Source: Pedobacter gandavensis (GTDB lineage: Bacteria; Bacteroidota; Bacteroidia; Sphingobacteriales; Sphingobacteriaceae). From it: a stretch of DNA of 64,000 bases. The position numbers were made by a program, and so were the translations under genes. Numbering within the stretch: position 1 is the stretch's first letter; every line of letters starts with the position of its first letter. The DNA is taken from contig NZ_WNXC01000005.1 of the NCBI RefSeq assembly GCF_014172405.1, positions 1 through 64,000 on the forward strand. Reading direction: 5' to 3'. The notes beneath the pieces are model-generated. The model worked only from the letters and a program-made list of their open reading frames with translations, was not told where the DNA came from and searched no databases. Shown in pieces: positions 42,922-52,528 of the stretch.

Positions 42922-44151
42922 ATGAACATGTTTACTACAATTAAAACAAGGGTGCTGGTTCTGGCCACAGCACTAGTCTTTATTTCTGGCCTTTACGCCT
43001 GCAAAAAAGACAATAAAGGTTCCGGTACTGACGAAAAAGAAAATGGCGAATATGCCGTGATCTATTCCGTTGGAGACGACAGTTACCTCTTAAATATTAA
43101 CTCCTTAACCGAAGGTAAAATCAGTCCAAAAGGCAGCGGGATTGATGTTTCAAACATCTTCACCTGGGGAGAAAACATCATGCAAAGAGGAAGATATTTT
43201 TACTTCCTAAACCCTACAGGAAGATTTAGCAAGCATTTATACCAAGACGGAAAACTGACAAAAGAAGGTGAAATTCCTTTTGATGCTTTTCCAAGTCCGT
43301 ACGTAGGCTGGTCTTTATGGCTTGATAATAACCAATTGATGTTTGGCCCTAGAGGAAGTAACCTTTACGCAATTATCAATGTAAGCAACATGACCATCGT
43401 AAAAAGTGGTGAATTCGACCTCCCAAGTGTTCCTAAAGACCACAGTAGAAAAGTCTACTCCGCATTTACCAGTGGAAACAAAGTCATGATCGGATATGGA
43501 TTGTATAATGAGATCACCAAACTAACCACTGATGATTCTTACCTGGCTTCAATGGATCTTCCAGCATTAGGTAACTTTAAAGTAACCAGCAAAGACGGAC
43601 GTTCTGCTCCGGCAGGCCCGCTAAGAAACGGGTATTTCGGTCAGTTTGTAGACAATGGTAATGACTACTTATTAACTCACCCTATGCCCATGTTAGGTGG
43701 TAATAAACCAAATATGCCTACTGGTTTCTTCAGAATTAAAGCTGGTACGGATACTTTTGACCCGAGCTATTTCTTCAATATCTCAGCTTTGACAAACGGT
43801 GATAACCAATTGGGCGTATGTTATGTTGGAAACGGAAAAGCCATTCTTGCCAATGCAAAAGATGCTAAAAACCGCGTAAAAGTAAAAGACGACTGGTGGT
43901 ATGCTGACATGTGGGAATACCTGGTTGTAGATGTAAACGCACAAAAAGTAGTTAAACGACTAGACTTTCCGCCTTTATTGAACTCTCGTTCTGCAATTGT
44001 TCTGGATGGTAAAGCCTATATCGCCGTGAATGATCCTAAAGCTGATGCGATTTACGTTTATGAATATGACCCTATTGCTGATACGCTTAAAAAAGGTTTA
44101 AGAATAGACGGTGGATCAGACAATACCCCAATCCTTTATAAATTAAAATAA
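42922..44151 (+). CDS. DUF4374 surface lipoprotein (XusB-like), second copy
   Basis: Predicted siderophore-binding or sensing lipoprotein of 409 residues. The lipobox is GLYACKKD, and CKKD-N resembles a Bacteroidota surface-export signal, so it is probably displayed on the outside. A seven-bladed propeller is expected from the DUF4374 family; repeated strand segments end with VYEYDPIADTLKKGLRIDG. It lies 14 bases after the receptor gene. In Bacteroides thetaiotaomicron the DUF4374 protein XusB binds catecholate siderophores such as enterobactin on the surface and hands them to XusA. Function here is inferred from family and gene order. Confidence 0.82.
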   Translation: MNMFTTIKTRVLVLATALVFISGLYACKKDNKGSGTDEKENGEYAVIYSVGDDSYLLNINSLTEGKISPKGSGIDVSNIFTWGENIMQRGRYFYFLNPTGRFSKHLYQDGKLTKEGEIPFDAFPSPYVGWSLWLDNNQLMFGPRGSNLYAIINVSNMTIVKSGEFDLPSVPKDHSRKVYSAFTSGNKVMIGYGLYNEITKLTTDDSYLASMDLPALGNFKVTSKDGRSAPAGPLRNGYFGQFVDNGNDYLLTHPMPMLGGNKPNMPTGFFRIKAGTDTFDPSYFFNISALTNGDNQLGVCYVGNGKAILANAKDAKNRVKVKDDWWYADMWEYLVVDVNAQKVVKRLDFPPLLNSRSAIVLDGKAYIAVNDPKADAIYVYEYDPIADTLKKGLRIDGGSDNTPILYKLK

Positions 44152-44178
44152 CAGCGTTTCTCCGCTAATGTTGATAAT

Positions 44179-44213
44179 AAACCCCGGGCTTCCTATGGAG
44201 TGTTCCGGGGTTT
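44179..44213 (+). terminator. Partial terminator after the second DUF4374 gene
   Basis: AAACCCCGG (44179-44187) pairs with CCGGGGTTT (44205-44213), followed by a short T-run (TTTTATC). The PepSY gene lies 30 bases on in the same direction, so this may reduce rather than abolish read-through. Confidence 0.6.
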
Positions 44214-44243
44214 TATCTCCTCCTATTTTACCCTTAAAATTTT

Positions 44244-45386
44244 ATGTTCAACAAAATAAACGCATGGCTACACCTTTGGCTGGGACTAGCCTCAGGAATT
44301 GTAGTGGTTATTCTAAGCATCACCGGCTGTGTGCTGGTATTTGAGCAGGAAATCAAAAGCCTCAGCTACCCCTGGCTGCATGCCGAACAACCTGCAAATG
44401 CAAGAATATTGGCTCCTTCCATCCTACATAAAGCGGTGGAGCAAGCTTTACCCGGAAAACATATTGAATCAGTATGGTATCATGGTGCAGGTAGAACCGC
44501 ACATTTTAACGTCCATGAATCAGATTCTTTGGTATATGTAAATCCTTATACAGCTGAAGTCATCGCCATGGTGGATGATGAAGATTTCTTTCATTTTATG
44601 GATGAAGGACACCGACACCTTTGGATGCCCCGTGCCATCGGACGCCAGGTAGTGGGTTGGTCTACTTTCATTTTCTTTTTGCTGACCCTCAGCGGAATCA
44701 TTTTATGGTGGCCAAAGAAATGGAATAAAAGAAGTCGCGATCAGAGTTTTAAAATCAAATGGAATGCAAAGTTTAAGCGGGTAAACTATGATTTACATAA
44801 TGTATTGGGGTTTTACTCCCTATTAATTGCCTTACTGATGGCGATTACGGGTTTAGTCATGAGCTTCTCCTGGTTCGGACAAGGCGTTTACTGGCTCACA
44901 GGGGGCGAAAATAAAGCCCGACAAAAAAGACAAAAGATGGAGGTTTCAGGTCCATCCGTAAATACTTCCCTCCAAAATGCAGATATCATCTGGCATAAAG
45001 TCGTGAATGAGATTGCCAGATACAACAAGGATCAAGTGATTATTCATTTTGCAGAAGAACCTGATGAGGCAATTTATGCCTGTACAGATATGATCAAAGG
45101 TTTTTGGAGAGATCTGAATTTTGATCCGCTGACACTGGAACTCCTGCCAAATTCTACCAAACGTCTGGAAGATATGAAGTTTCCAGATCAGGTGCGCAAA
45201 CTCAATTATGCCATCCATGTAGGTGCCATCGGTGGCCTTAGCACAAAAATATTGTATTTCCTGGCCAGCTTAATTTGTGCCAGTTTACCCATCACTGGTT
45301 TCTACATCTGGTGGGGTAAAAAGAAAAAAACTAAAAAGCCAAAGCCAACAGTAAAACAGCCTAAGCCAGTTATAAGCACAACTTAA
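44244..45386 (+). CDS. PepSY-associated membrane protein (XusC-like)
   Basis: Inner-membrane protein of 380 residues with a four-helix PepSY_TM architecture. The first helix (about 9-32) is LHLWLGLASGIVVVILSITG. A periplasmic PepSY domain (about 45-130) follows, then helices at about 145-165, 190-210 and 335-355. Conserved histidines (HLWLG, DEGHRHLWMP, DLHNVLGF, YAIHVG) are compatible with heme b ligation. The family includes ferrisiderophore reductases such as FhuF-like and PiuB proteins; XusC of Bacteroides is a relative. It probably reduces iron from the siderophore taken up by the receptor encoded upstream. Confidence 0.82.
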   Translation: MFNKINAWLHLWLGLASGIVVVILSITGCVLVFEQEIKSLSYPWLHAEQPANARILAPSILHKAVEQALPGKHIESVWYHGAGRTAHFNVHESDSLVYVNPYTAEVIAMVDDEDFFHFMDEGHRHLWMPRAIGRQVVGWSTFIFFLLTLSGIILWWPKKWNKRSRDQSFKIKWNAKFKRVNYDLHNVLGFYSLLIALLMAITGLVMSFSWFGQGVYWLTGGENKARQKRQKMEVSGPSVNTSLQNADIIWHKVVNEIARYNKDQVIIHFAEEPDEAIYACTDMIKGFWRDLNFDPLTLELLPNSTKRLEDMKFPDQVRKLNYAIHVGAIGGLSTKILYFLASLICASLPITGFYIWWGKKKKTKKPKPTVKQPKPVISTT

Positions 45387-45387
45387 C

Positions 45388-47811
45388 ATGATGAAAAAAT
45401 ATATTCTTGCCCTACTTTGTACGCTTTCCATTGCCATGACCAGCAAGGCACAGCAAAATATCTCTGGTAAATTACTCGATGAGAAAGCACAGCACATTCC
45501 TTTCGCTTCCGTCCTGGTATTACGCTCGACAGATTCTGTAAAGGCTTATGCTGTGATGACAGATACGGCAGGAAATTTCATGCTTTCCGGGGTTAAAAAC
45601 GGCAAGTATCTCATAAAAATCAGCTACATCGGATATGTGGATTATTATTCTCCGGTGATAGAACTGACCGAATTGAAAACATTACACCATCTGGGATCCA
45701 TCCGCTTAAACGCCGACAGCAGGTTGCTAAATACCGTAAACATCAGTGGCCAACGCCCATTAATTGAGCAAACGCTGGACAAAACAGTGATGAATATCGA
45801 GAAAAGCATATTCGCGGAGGGCAATACCGCATTGGAGTTGCTAAACAAAGCCCCAGGTGTAACCGTCACAGAAAACGGAGAAGTATCCTTAAAAGGAAGA
45901 TCAGGAACGACAGTCATGATCAACGGAAAGCCTACCTACCTATCCGGAGATCAACTGGCCAATTTGTTGAGAGGAACGAACTCGTCCTCCATCTCCAGAA
46001 TTGAAATCATGGCCAATCCTACCTCAAAGTTTGATGCCGCAGGTAGCGGAGGAATTGTAAATATCATCATCAAAAAGAACCTGCTGCTCGGATTTAACGG
46101 AAGTATCAATGGAAATATTGGTGCTGGTAAAGACATCAGATATGGCGAAGGCATTGCGTTAAGTTACAATACGGCCCTACTGAATACCTATGGAAGCTAT
46201 AACGCCAACAATCAGAATCTGGAAAGTAATAGCAATGCCGAACGCCTGTTTTATAATGATAACCATGAGTTATTGCAAAGTATCCGCCAGGAAAACCAGG
46301 AAAAAGCAAAACTACGTTCTCATAATTTTAGACTAGGGATAGACCTGAACCTTGGCGAGAAGAACACGTTGGGATTTCTAATGAATGGCGCAATAGGGAA
46401 ATACCCCACTCAACAACCGAGCAGCAGCACTTTTAGGAATGCCAATGGCGAAACCCTATGGACTGCGTTTACGCAAACCAACAATAAGGAAAACTGGACG
46501 GACCTCCTCTACAATGCAAATTATGTCCACAAATTTAATAAGGATGGTCATGAGCTGAAAGCTGATGTAGATTATGTCTATCACTATTCAAAAATGAATC
46601 AATCCTTAGATACCCGTTACCTTCTGCCTGAGGGTACTACAAATATTGCCCCTTCCGGACGCAGGGGTAATATCCCTTCCAACGATGACATTTATGCGGC
46701 AAAAGTTGATTACAGCCTCCCTTTAAACAAGAAATCAAAATTGGAAGCCGGCTGGAAAGGGAGTAATGTCCGGACAGAAAACAACCTGCAATACGATACG
46801 CTAAAAAACAATACCTATCTGTCGGATGCTGGAACCAGCAATCATTTTATTTATAAGGAGCATATCCAGGCTGCGTACATTAACCTGAACACCGCATGGT
46901 CCAAATATCAATTGCAGGCAGGTTTACGTGCCGAATACACAAATACTAAGGCTGAGCAGATCAGCACCAATACCATCTTCAAAAAAGACTATCTGGGATT
47001 TTTTCCAAGCCTGTTACTGACCAGAGATTTCAATGAAAAGCATCAGGTAAAAACCGGTTATAGCAGACGAATTAAGCGCCCTGGTTATTGGGATTTAAAT
47101 CCTTTCCGCGTATACGACGATCCTTTCGCTTTTTATGAAGGAAATCCACATTTAAAACCAGCGATCGTCAATGCGATTGAATTGGGATATGGGTTTCAAT
47201 CTCGTTATTTTGTAACCTTAAGCTATAACCATACCGGCAATGTGATTGCAGAACAGGTAGGTCGGCTGAATAATGGAACCACTACTTTTCAACGCCCCGA
47301 AAACATCGGTTCTTTTGATAATTTCGGCTTGAGCATCACCGCCTCCACACAAATTTTTAAATGGTGGACTGGTAGCCAATTCCTGAATGTCTATCACAAC
47401 AGATACAAGGTAAACACGAGTTCAGGATCTGATATAAATAAAGGGAATACCTTAAGTATTAACTCCCAAAATACCTTTATCCTGGGTAAAGGCTGGAAAT
47501 CAGAATTAAGTGCATTCTATATTTCAGAGGAGGTATCAGGCATCAGCACTACCAAACCCTACAGCATCATTTCTGCGGGTATCCAAAAAGAAGTACTTAA
47601 AGGAAAAGGAAGCTTGAAATTTATGATGAACGATATTTTCGAAGGTTACCGTATCAAAAGAAAAATGGCTTATGAGTCCGTTATATTCTTAAGTCGCAGT
47701 AATTCTGACAGCAGGTATGGCCTGTTATCTTTTAGCTACCGCTTTGGCGCAAAAGGTACGCCTTCAAATGAAAGAAGTACCAGTAGTGAGGATCTAAAAG
47801 AAAGGATGTAA
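45388..47811 (+). CDS. TonB-dependent receptor, OMP_b-brl_3 type
   Basis: Second outer-membrane transporter of the locus, 807 residues, beginning one base after the PepSY stop codon. A signal peptide (1-21, SKAQQ) and a carboxypeptidase-regulatory-like domain (about 24-108) are followed by the plug (ALELLNKAPGVTVTENGEVSLKG with VMINGKPTYLSGDQ). The barrel carries the C-terminal OMP_b-brl_3 pattern. It belongs to the CirA/FecA-distant branch with a short, non-STN N-terminus. It may import a different siderophore or a metal. The next gene starts five bases downstream. Confidence 0.9.
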   Translation: MMKKYILALLCTLSIAMTSKAQQNISGKLLDEKAQHIPFASVLVLRSTDSVKAYAVMTDTAGNFMLSGVKNGKYLIKISYIGYVDYYSPVIELTELKTLHHLGSIRLNADSRLLNTVNISGQRPLIEQTLDKTVMNIEKSIFAEGNTALELLNKAPGVTVTENGEVSLKGRSGTTVMINGKPTYLSGDQLANLLRGTNSSSISRIEIMANPTSKFDAAGSGGIVNIIIKKNLLLGFNGSINGNIGAGKDIRYGEGIALSYNTALLNTYGSYNANNQNLESNSNAERLFYNDNHELLQSIRQENQEKAKLRSHNFRLGIDLNLGEKNTLGFLMNGAIGKYPTQQPSSSTFRNANGETLWTAFTQTNNKENWTDLLYNANYVHKFNKDGHELKADVDYVYHYSKMNQSLDTRYLLPEGTTNIAPSGRRGNIPSNDDIYAAKVDYSLPLNKKSKLEAGWKGSNVRTENNLQYDTLKNNTYLSDAGTSNHFIYKEHIQAAYINLNTAWSKYQLQAGLRAEYTNTKAEQISTNTIFKKDYLGFFPSLLLTRDFNEKHQVKTGYSRRIKRPGYWDLNPFRVYDDPFAFYEGNPHLKPAIVNAIELGYGFQSRYFVTLSYNHTGNVIAEQVGRLNNGTTTFQRPENIGSFDNFGLSITASTQIFKWWTGSQFLNVYHNRYKVNTSSGSDINKGNTLSINSQNTFILGKGWKSELSAFYISEEVSGISTTKPYSIISAGIQKEVLKGKGSLKFMMNDIFEGYRIKRKMAYESVIFLSRSNSDSRYGLLSFSYRFGAKGTPSNERSTSSEDLKERM

Positions 47812-47816
47812 CGGGG

Positions 47817-48056
47817 ATGAAGGTGCAGCAAGGGATTTCCGGAATCAGCAAAATCATCCTACAATATATGGAAGAAAACGGCGACGGATTGGATGCAGAA
47901 GCCTTGTGGCTGAAACTCCGGAAACAAGGACACCAGATGTGTGTTTGTTCCGTTTACCTGAATCTGAAGACACTAGCGAAACTCAACCGGCTAAAAAAAA
48001 CACAAACCGCAGACCGCAAATACGTGTACGCTCTAAATGTTACCGGAATAGGCTAA
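47817..48056 (+). CDS. Stand-alone Fur-like DNA-binding domain
   Basis: A 79-residue protein resembling only the N-terminal winged-helix half of Fur-family repressors. A first helix (GISKIILQYMEE), a second segment (GLDAEALWLKLRKQGH), a recognition helix (about 45-56, SVYLNLKTLAKL, compare the TVYR.L.LE pattern of Fur) and a basic wing (NRLKKTQTADRKYVYAL) are visible. The C-terminal dimerisation domain with its His/Cys metal sites is missing. The two Cys (MCVCS) lie at the recognition helix. The start ATG is five bases after the receptor stop. Dimerisation and metal response must come from elsewhere, if it regulates at all. Confidence 0.6.
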   Translation: MKVQQGISGISKIILQYMEENGDGLDAEALWLKLRKQGHQMCVCSVYLNLKTLAKLNRLKKTQTADRKYVYALNVTGIG

Positions 48057-48171
48057 AATTAACCTATGGCATTGATCGTCATAATAGAATTAAAAATGTA
48101 TTTTTTTTTCAATTACAGAAAATATAGAATGGTTTAATTAACTTAGGTTAACCCTCTTATCATTTTCAACG

Positions 48172-50232
48172 ATGATTTCATTTTTAAAAAGGAAACTGCA
48201 GGATGTTACTATTTCCACGAAATTGTATTTCACGATTGGTATCATGGCGTTTTTGGTTATAATTGAACTATTCACCCTTTGGTTTGCAGTAAGTACTCTT
48301 TCTTCGGTAAGGGCATTTGTAAACGGTGAGGGTTTATGGTCAAAGGCGCAGAAAGATGCCGTTTATAGCCTGTTTCTGTATGCCAACTCGCACCAAGAAG
48401 CCGATTACCAAGCGTTTCAACAGTTTCTGAAAGTCCCTTTGGGAGACAATAAAGCCAGGCTTGAGCTTCAGAAGCCGAACCCTGATCTCGAAATTGCCCG
48501 CGAGGGATTCCTGCAGGGGCGTAACCACCCGGAAGATGTTGATGGTATGATCCACCTGATTACCCGATTTCACAATATATTCTATATAAATAAAGCAATT
48601 ACCGCCTGGGGTAACGCGGCAACAACAATGGATCAATTGATAGCCATTGGTGATCAGCTTCACACCATAATCAGCGCTGATGTTGTTGACCAAAAGAAGA
48701 TTGATCAGGTTATGGCACAGGCTAAAGATTTAAATAGAAAAGTCACGACCCTTGAAGACGAGTTTTCATTTACACTTGGTGAAGGTTCCCGCTGGCTCGA
48801 AAATATTATCTTGAATCTATTGCTTACGATATCGCTTACTATAGGGTCAACAAGTATCCTGATCACTGTTTCAGTAAGCCGCGGCATAGAAAAGGGGATC
48901 AAAGAAATAGTTGCCGGAGCGGCACTTGTAAGTCGCGGAGTGTTAAATGCAAGGGTTACCGTGTATTCAGGCGATGAGATCGGCATGCTTGCGAACTCTT
49001 TCAACAAGATGATCGATACACTTGAATATAGTTTATATAATATACGTAAACTTCAGGATGCCGAGAAAACCCTCAAAAAAGAAAAGGAAAAAGCAGAAAC
49101 TTCAGAAAAGACTAAACAACTTTTTCTGGCTAAAATGAGCCACGAAATCCGTACCCCAATGAATGCCATCCTTGGCTTCGCAAGGTTACTGGAAGAGACC
49201 CTTGAAAACAAAGAGCAGCAAGAATACATCCAGATCATTATCAAATCAGGAGACGACTTGCTGGTTATCTTAAATGACATCCTTGATTTTTCAAGAATGG
49301 AGGCTGGTAAACTTGTTTTTGAAAGCATACCGCTCAATCTTAAGGAAATTATCCAGATGAACATTCTGATGATGGAACCGAAATGGAAGAAAAAAAACAT
49401 TGAAATCAATTACCTCATTGATGAAAAAATCCCGGAAACAATAATGGGCGACGCCGTGAGGCTGAATCAAATACTTATAAATCTCATTTCAAATGCGCTG
49501 AAATTTACAGAAAAAGGCCATGTTAGCATTTCTGTTATCTGTATTGAGCAGAATGAAGAAAAAATTATACTCGACTTTGGAATCAAAGATACTGGCATAG
49601 GGATCGACGGAGGAAAACTGGGGCAAATTTTTGAGAGCTTTGAACAAGCAACAAATGAAACAGCCCGCAAGTTTGGTGGCGCAGGGCTCGGACTAAGTAT
49701 AGTAAAACAGTTAGTCCAATTGCAGCATGGAGAAATGTTTGTGAACAGCAAACCCGGACTTGGTTCAGATTTCCATTTCCGATTGCCCTTTTTAAAGGTT
49801 AGCAGTCATGTTAAAAAAGATATTGCGGAGAAACTTCAAATGGGAGTTCAGCTTGGGACAGGCATTCATGTCTTAGTTGTAGAAGACAACCTGATTAACC
49901 AAATGCTGGTCATAAAAATCCTGAAACAACGGGGTTTTGAAACGGAAACTGCGGAAACCGGACTGATCGCATTGGCTAAATACGAAAAAAAACATTTTGA
50001 TGTTATGCTGATGGATGTTCAAATGCCGGAAATGGATGGCTATGAAGCCACAAAAAGAATACGGGCACTAAAAGACCACAAAAATACTATTCCAATTATT
50101 GCAATGACCGCCCATACTATTAAAGGAGAATATGAGCGCTGCCTGGAAATGGGAATGGATGATTACATTTCAAAACCATTTGACAAAAAGGACCTATTTG
50201 AAAAAATATTTAGACTTTTAAAAAAGGATTGA
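48172..50232 (+). CDS. Hybrid sensor histidine kinase/response regulator
   Basis: Inner-membrane hybrid kinase of 686 residues. Helices at about 17-42 and 209-233 flank a helical periplasmic sensor of about 165 residues (four-helix-bundle type). A HAMP domain (about 234-290), HisKA with phosphoacceptor His324 (KMSHEIRTPMNAILG), an HATPase domain (DTGIGID, KFGGAGLGLSI) and a C-terminal receiver with Asp615 (VMLMDVQMPEMDG) and Lys668 (SKP) follow. No output domain is attached, so a phosphorelay to another protein is expected. It stands alone, 115 bases after the Fur-like gene. Its signal is unknown. Confidence 0.93.
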   Translation: MISFLKRKLQDVTISTKLYFTIGIMAFLVIIELFTLWFAVSTLSSVRAFVNGEGLWSKAQKDAVYSLFLYANSHQEADYQAFQQFLKVPLGDNKARLELQKPNPDLEIAREGFLQGRNHPEDVDGMIHLITRFHNIFYINKAITAWGNAATTMDQLIAIGDQLHTIISADVVDQKKIDQVMAQAKDLNRKVTTLEDEFSFTLGEGSRWLENIILNLLLTISLTIGSTSILITVSVSRGIEKGIKEIVAGAALVSRGVLNARVTVYSGDEIGMLANSFNKMIDTLEYSLYNIRKLQDAEKTLKKEKEKAETSEKTKQLFLAKMSHEIRTPMNAILGFARLLEETLENKEQQEYIQIIIKSGDDLLVILNDILDFSRMEAGKLVFESIPLNLKEIIQMNILMMEPKWKKKNIEINYLIDEKIPETIMGDAVRLNQILINLISNALKFTEKGHVSISVICIEQNEEKIILDFGIKDTGIGIDGGKLGQIFESFEQATNETARKFGGAGLGLSIVKQLVQLQHGEMFVNSKPGLGSDFHFRLPFLKVSSHVKKDIAEKLQMGVQLGTGIHVLVVEDNLINQMLVIKILKQRGFETETAETGLIALAKYEKKHFDVMLMDVQMPEMDGYEATKRIRALKDHKNTIPIIAMTAHTIKGEYERCLEMGMDDYISKPFDKKDLFEKIFRLLKKD

Positions 50233-50267
50233 ACTTGCTCAGATTCACAATCCTTATGACACAAAAA

Positions 50268-50295
50268 AGCCAGTAGTTATACCTAACTACTGGCT
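50268..50295 (-). terminator. Terminator after the tRNA-Arg gene
   Basis: AGCCAGTAGTTA (50268-50279) pairs perfectly with TAACTACTGGCT (50284-50295) around a four-base loop. On the minus strand six T follow (50268 to 50263). It ends the leftward metG-tRNA transcript and can also act on the hybrid kinase transcript from the other side. Confidence 0.85.
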
Positions 50296-50302
50296 AAATA
50301 AG

Positions 50303-50374
50303 TGGTCCCGACGAGAATCGAACTCATATCTAAAGTTTAGGAAACTTCTATTCTATCCGTTGAACTACGGGACC
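50303..50374 (-). tRNA. tRNA-Arg (anticodon CCT)
   Basis: A complete cloverleaf of 72 bases. The acceptor stem is GGTCCCG/CGGGACC and the D-stem GTTC/GAAT with GG in the loop. The anticodon stem is GAAGT/ACTTT with loop TTCCTAA (anticodon CCT, reads AGG), and the T-stem is ATGAG/CTCGT with loop TTCGATT. CCA is not encoded. It begins five bases after the metG stop codon, so it is probably cut from the metG transcript by RNase P. Confidence 0.96.
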
Positions 50375-50379
50375 AGAAC

Positions 50380-52488
50380 CTACCTGATTACGCTACCATT
50401 ACCATGGTTTGCTACAGGAGCCACAAAAGTAAGTTTTCCTTCTGAATTTTCAGACATTAAAATCATTCCTTGTGACAAAATTCCTTTTATTTCTCTGGGA
50501 GCAAGGTTTACAACCAAACTTACCTGTTGACCAACAATATCTTCTGGTTTAAAAAACTCCGCGATACCTGACACCACCGTACGTTGATCGATACCTGTAT
50601 CTACTGTTAATTTCAGTAGTTTTTTCGTTTTCTCTACTTTTTCTGCGGCGATAATCGTTGCCACGCGAATATCAATAGCACCAAACTGCTCAAATTGAAT
50701 ATTTTCCTTCACAGGGGCAACTTCAGCAGTAGACAATAGGTTATCCGACTTACTCTTATTTAACTTATCAATCTGGGCCTGAACTTCTTCATCTTCGATT
50801 TTCTCGAACAACAATTCCGGCTCATTCAATTGGTGACCACGGTGTAGTAAATGAATACTTCCTGCATTCTCCCATTGGTGACCGCCATAGTTCAACATTT
50901 TCATCAGTTTATCTGCTGTAAATGGCAAGAATGGCTCAATCAGAATCTCAATGTTAGCCGCAATCTGTAAACTAATGTTTAAGATCGTACGCACCCTATC
51001 TTCATCTGTTTTAATCACTTTCCATGGCTCAGTTTCTGCCAGGTATTTATTACCTAAACGCGCCACATTCATCACCTCCATTAAAGCCTCTCTAAAGCGA
51101 TAATTTTCAATAGAAGCACTGATCTTTGCCGGATAAGCAGCAAGCTCATCAATAACCGCCTGATCAACCGGAGTAATCTCCATACACATTGGTACCTTAC
51201 CCGCAAAATACTTATGCGTCAATACCGTTACCCTGTTGATGAAATTCCCAAGAATCGCCACCAACTCATTGTTATTTCTTGCCTGAAAATCTTTCCAGGT
51301 AAAATCATTATCTTTTGTTTCCGGAGCAGTAGCTGTCAATACATAACGCAATACATCCTGTTTACCTTTAAACTCTTCCAGGTACTCGTTTAACCAAACT
51401 GCCCAGTTTTTTGAGGTTGAGATCTTCTGACCTTCCAAATTCAGGAATTCATTTGCCGGCACATTATCGGCTAAAGTATAACCTCCATGCGCCATTAACA
51501 TCGCAGGAAAAATCACACAATGAAAAACAATATTGTCTTTACCGATGAAGTGAACCAATTTCGTCTCCTCATCCTTCCAATAATCTTCCCAATTGCCTTT
51601 AGTTAATCCGTTTCTATTGATATAAAATTCTTCTGCTTTAGGATTCCATACATCCAGACGAGCATACTCGAACAACTCTTTAGTCGCAGAAATATAACCG
51701 ATAGGTGCATCAAACCATACATAAAGCACTTTACCCTCTGCATCTTTAACCGGCACTTTTACACCCCAGTCTAAATCTCTGGTCATTGCACGTGGTTGTA
51801 AACCTGCATTTAACCAGGACTGACATTGTCCATAAACATTTGGTTTCCATTCTTTATGGCTCTCAATATAAGTTCTCAATTGATCCTCATATTTATCCAA
51901 TGGTAAAAACCAGTTTTTAGTCTCTTTCCTTACCGGCTTCTCGCCAGAAAGTGTCGATTTAGGATTGATCAGGTCTGTTGCATTTAAAGTACTTCCACAG
52001 CTCTCACATTGATCACCGTAAGCATTCTCATTGCCACATTTCGGACAAGTTCCGGTGATATACCTATCCGCCAGAAAAGTCTGTGCCTTCTCATCATAAT
52101 ATTGTTCAGTCACCTCTTCAGTAAAAACCCCTTTATTATATAGGTTTTCAAAAAAGTCGGAAGCGGTTTGATGGTGCATCAAAGAAGAAGTACGGTGGTA
52201 AATGTCAAAAGAAACACCGAAATCCCTAAAAGAATCCCCAATGATTTTATGGTATTTATCAACGATCACCTGAGGACTAACTCCTTCCCTTTTAGCTTTA
52301 AGGGTAATAGGAACGCCATTCTCATCCGATCCACAAATAAACTTCACATCTCTCTTATTCGAACGCAGGTACCTTACATAGGTATCCGCAGGCAAATAAA
52401 CACCCGCTAAGTGTCCAATATGCACTGGCCCATTTGTATAAGGCAAAGCGGCCGTAACCGTATATCTCTTTATTTTACTATTATCCAA
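50380..52488 (-). CDS. metG: Methionyl-tRNA synthetase
   Basis: Charges tRNA-Met; cytoplasmic. From the proposed TTG start at 52488 (sequence [17 protein letters not shown], read as Met first) it has 702 residues. The HIGH motif is HIGH at 23-26, the zinc knuckle CPKCG and CESCG (Cys148, 151, 161, 164), the KMSKS-type loop KISTS, and a C-terminal tRNA-binding OB domain ([12 protein letters not shown] through [14 protein letters not shown]). No in-frame ATG lies near the N-terminus; the frame's first ATG (52614) would add 42 non-conserved residues across the divergent gene. A TATATTTG element upstream supports the TTG. The last sense codon is AGG. Confidence 0.95.
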   Translation of the reverse strand: MDNSKIKRYTVTAALPYTNGPVHIGHLAGVYLPADTYVRYLRSNKRDVKFICGSDENGVPITLKAKREGVSPQVIVDKYHKIIGDSFRDFGVSFDIYHRTSSLMHHQTASDFFENLYNKGVFTEEVTEQYYDEKAQTFLADRYITGTCPKCGNENAYGDQCESCGSTLNATDLINPKSTLSGEKPVRKETKNWFLPLDKYEDQLRTYIESHKEWKPNVYGQCQSWLNAGLQPRAMTRDLDWGVKVPVKDAEGKVLYVWFDAPIGYISATKELFEYARLDVWNPKAEEFYINRNGLTKGNWEDYWKDEETKLVHFIGKDNIVFHCVIFPAMLMAHGGYTLADNVPANEFLNLEGQKISTSKNWAVWLNEYLEEFKGKQDVLRYVLTATAPETKDNDFTWKDFQARNNNELVAILGNFINRVTVLTHKYFAGKVPMCMEITPVDQAVIDELAAYPAKISASIENYRFREALMEVMNVARLGNKYLAETEPWKVIKTDEDRVRTILNISLQIAANIEILIEPFLPFTADKLMKMLNYGGHQWENAGSIHLLHRGHQLNEPELLFEKIEDEEVQAQIDKLNKSKSDNLLSTAEVAPVKENIQFEQFGAIDIRVATIIAAEKVEKTKKLLKLTVDTGIDQRTVVSGIAEFFKPEDIVGQQVSLVVNLAPREIKGILSQGMILMSENSEGKLTFVAPVANHGNGSVIR

Positions 52489-52508
52489 AACTAATTTTAT
52501 TATTTTGT

Positions 52509-52516
52509 CAAATATA
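52509..52516 (-). promoter_or_regulatory. TATATTTG element before metG
   Basis: On the minus strand TATATTTG (52516 to 52509) matches the -7 consensus and ends 21 bases before the TTG start. It lies in the 40-base gap to the divergent LD-carboxypeptidase gene. A TTTG at the ideal distance upstream is not present. Confidence 0.45.
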
Positions 52517-52528
52517 AGTGTTTTACCT

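Noticed and set aside
50303..50374. tRNA-Arg(CCT) as an integration site of a mobile element
   Set aside because: No integrase gene and no repeated copy of the tRNA 3' end was seen in the window.
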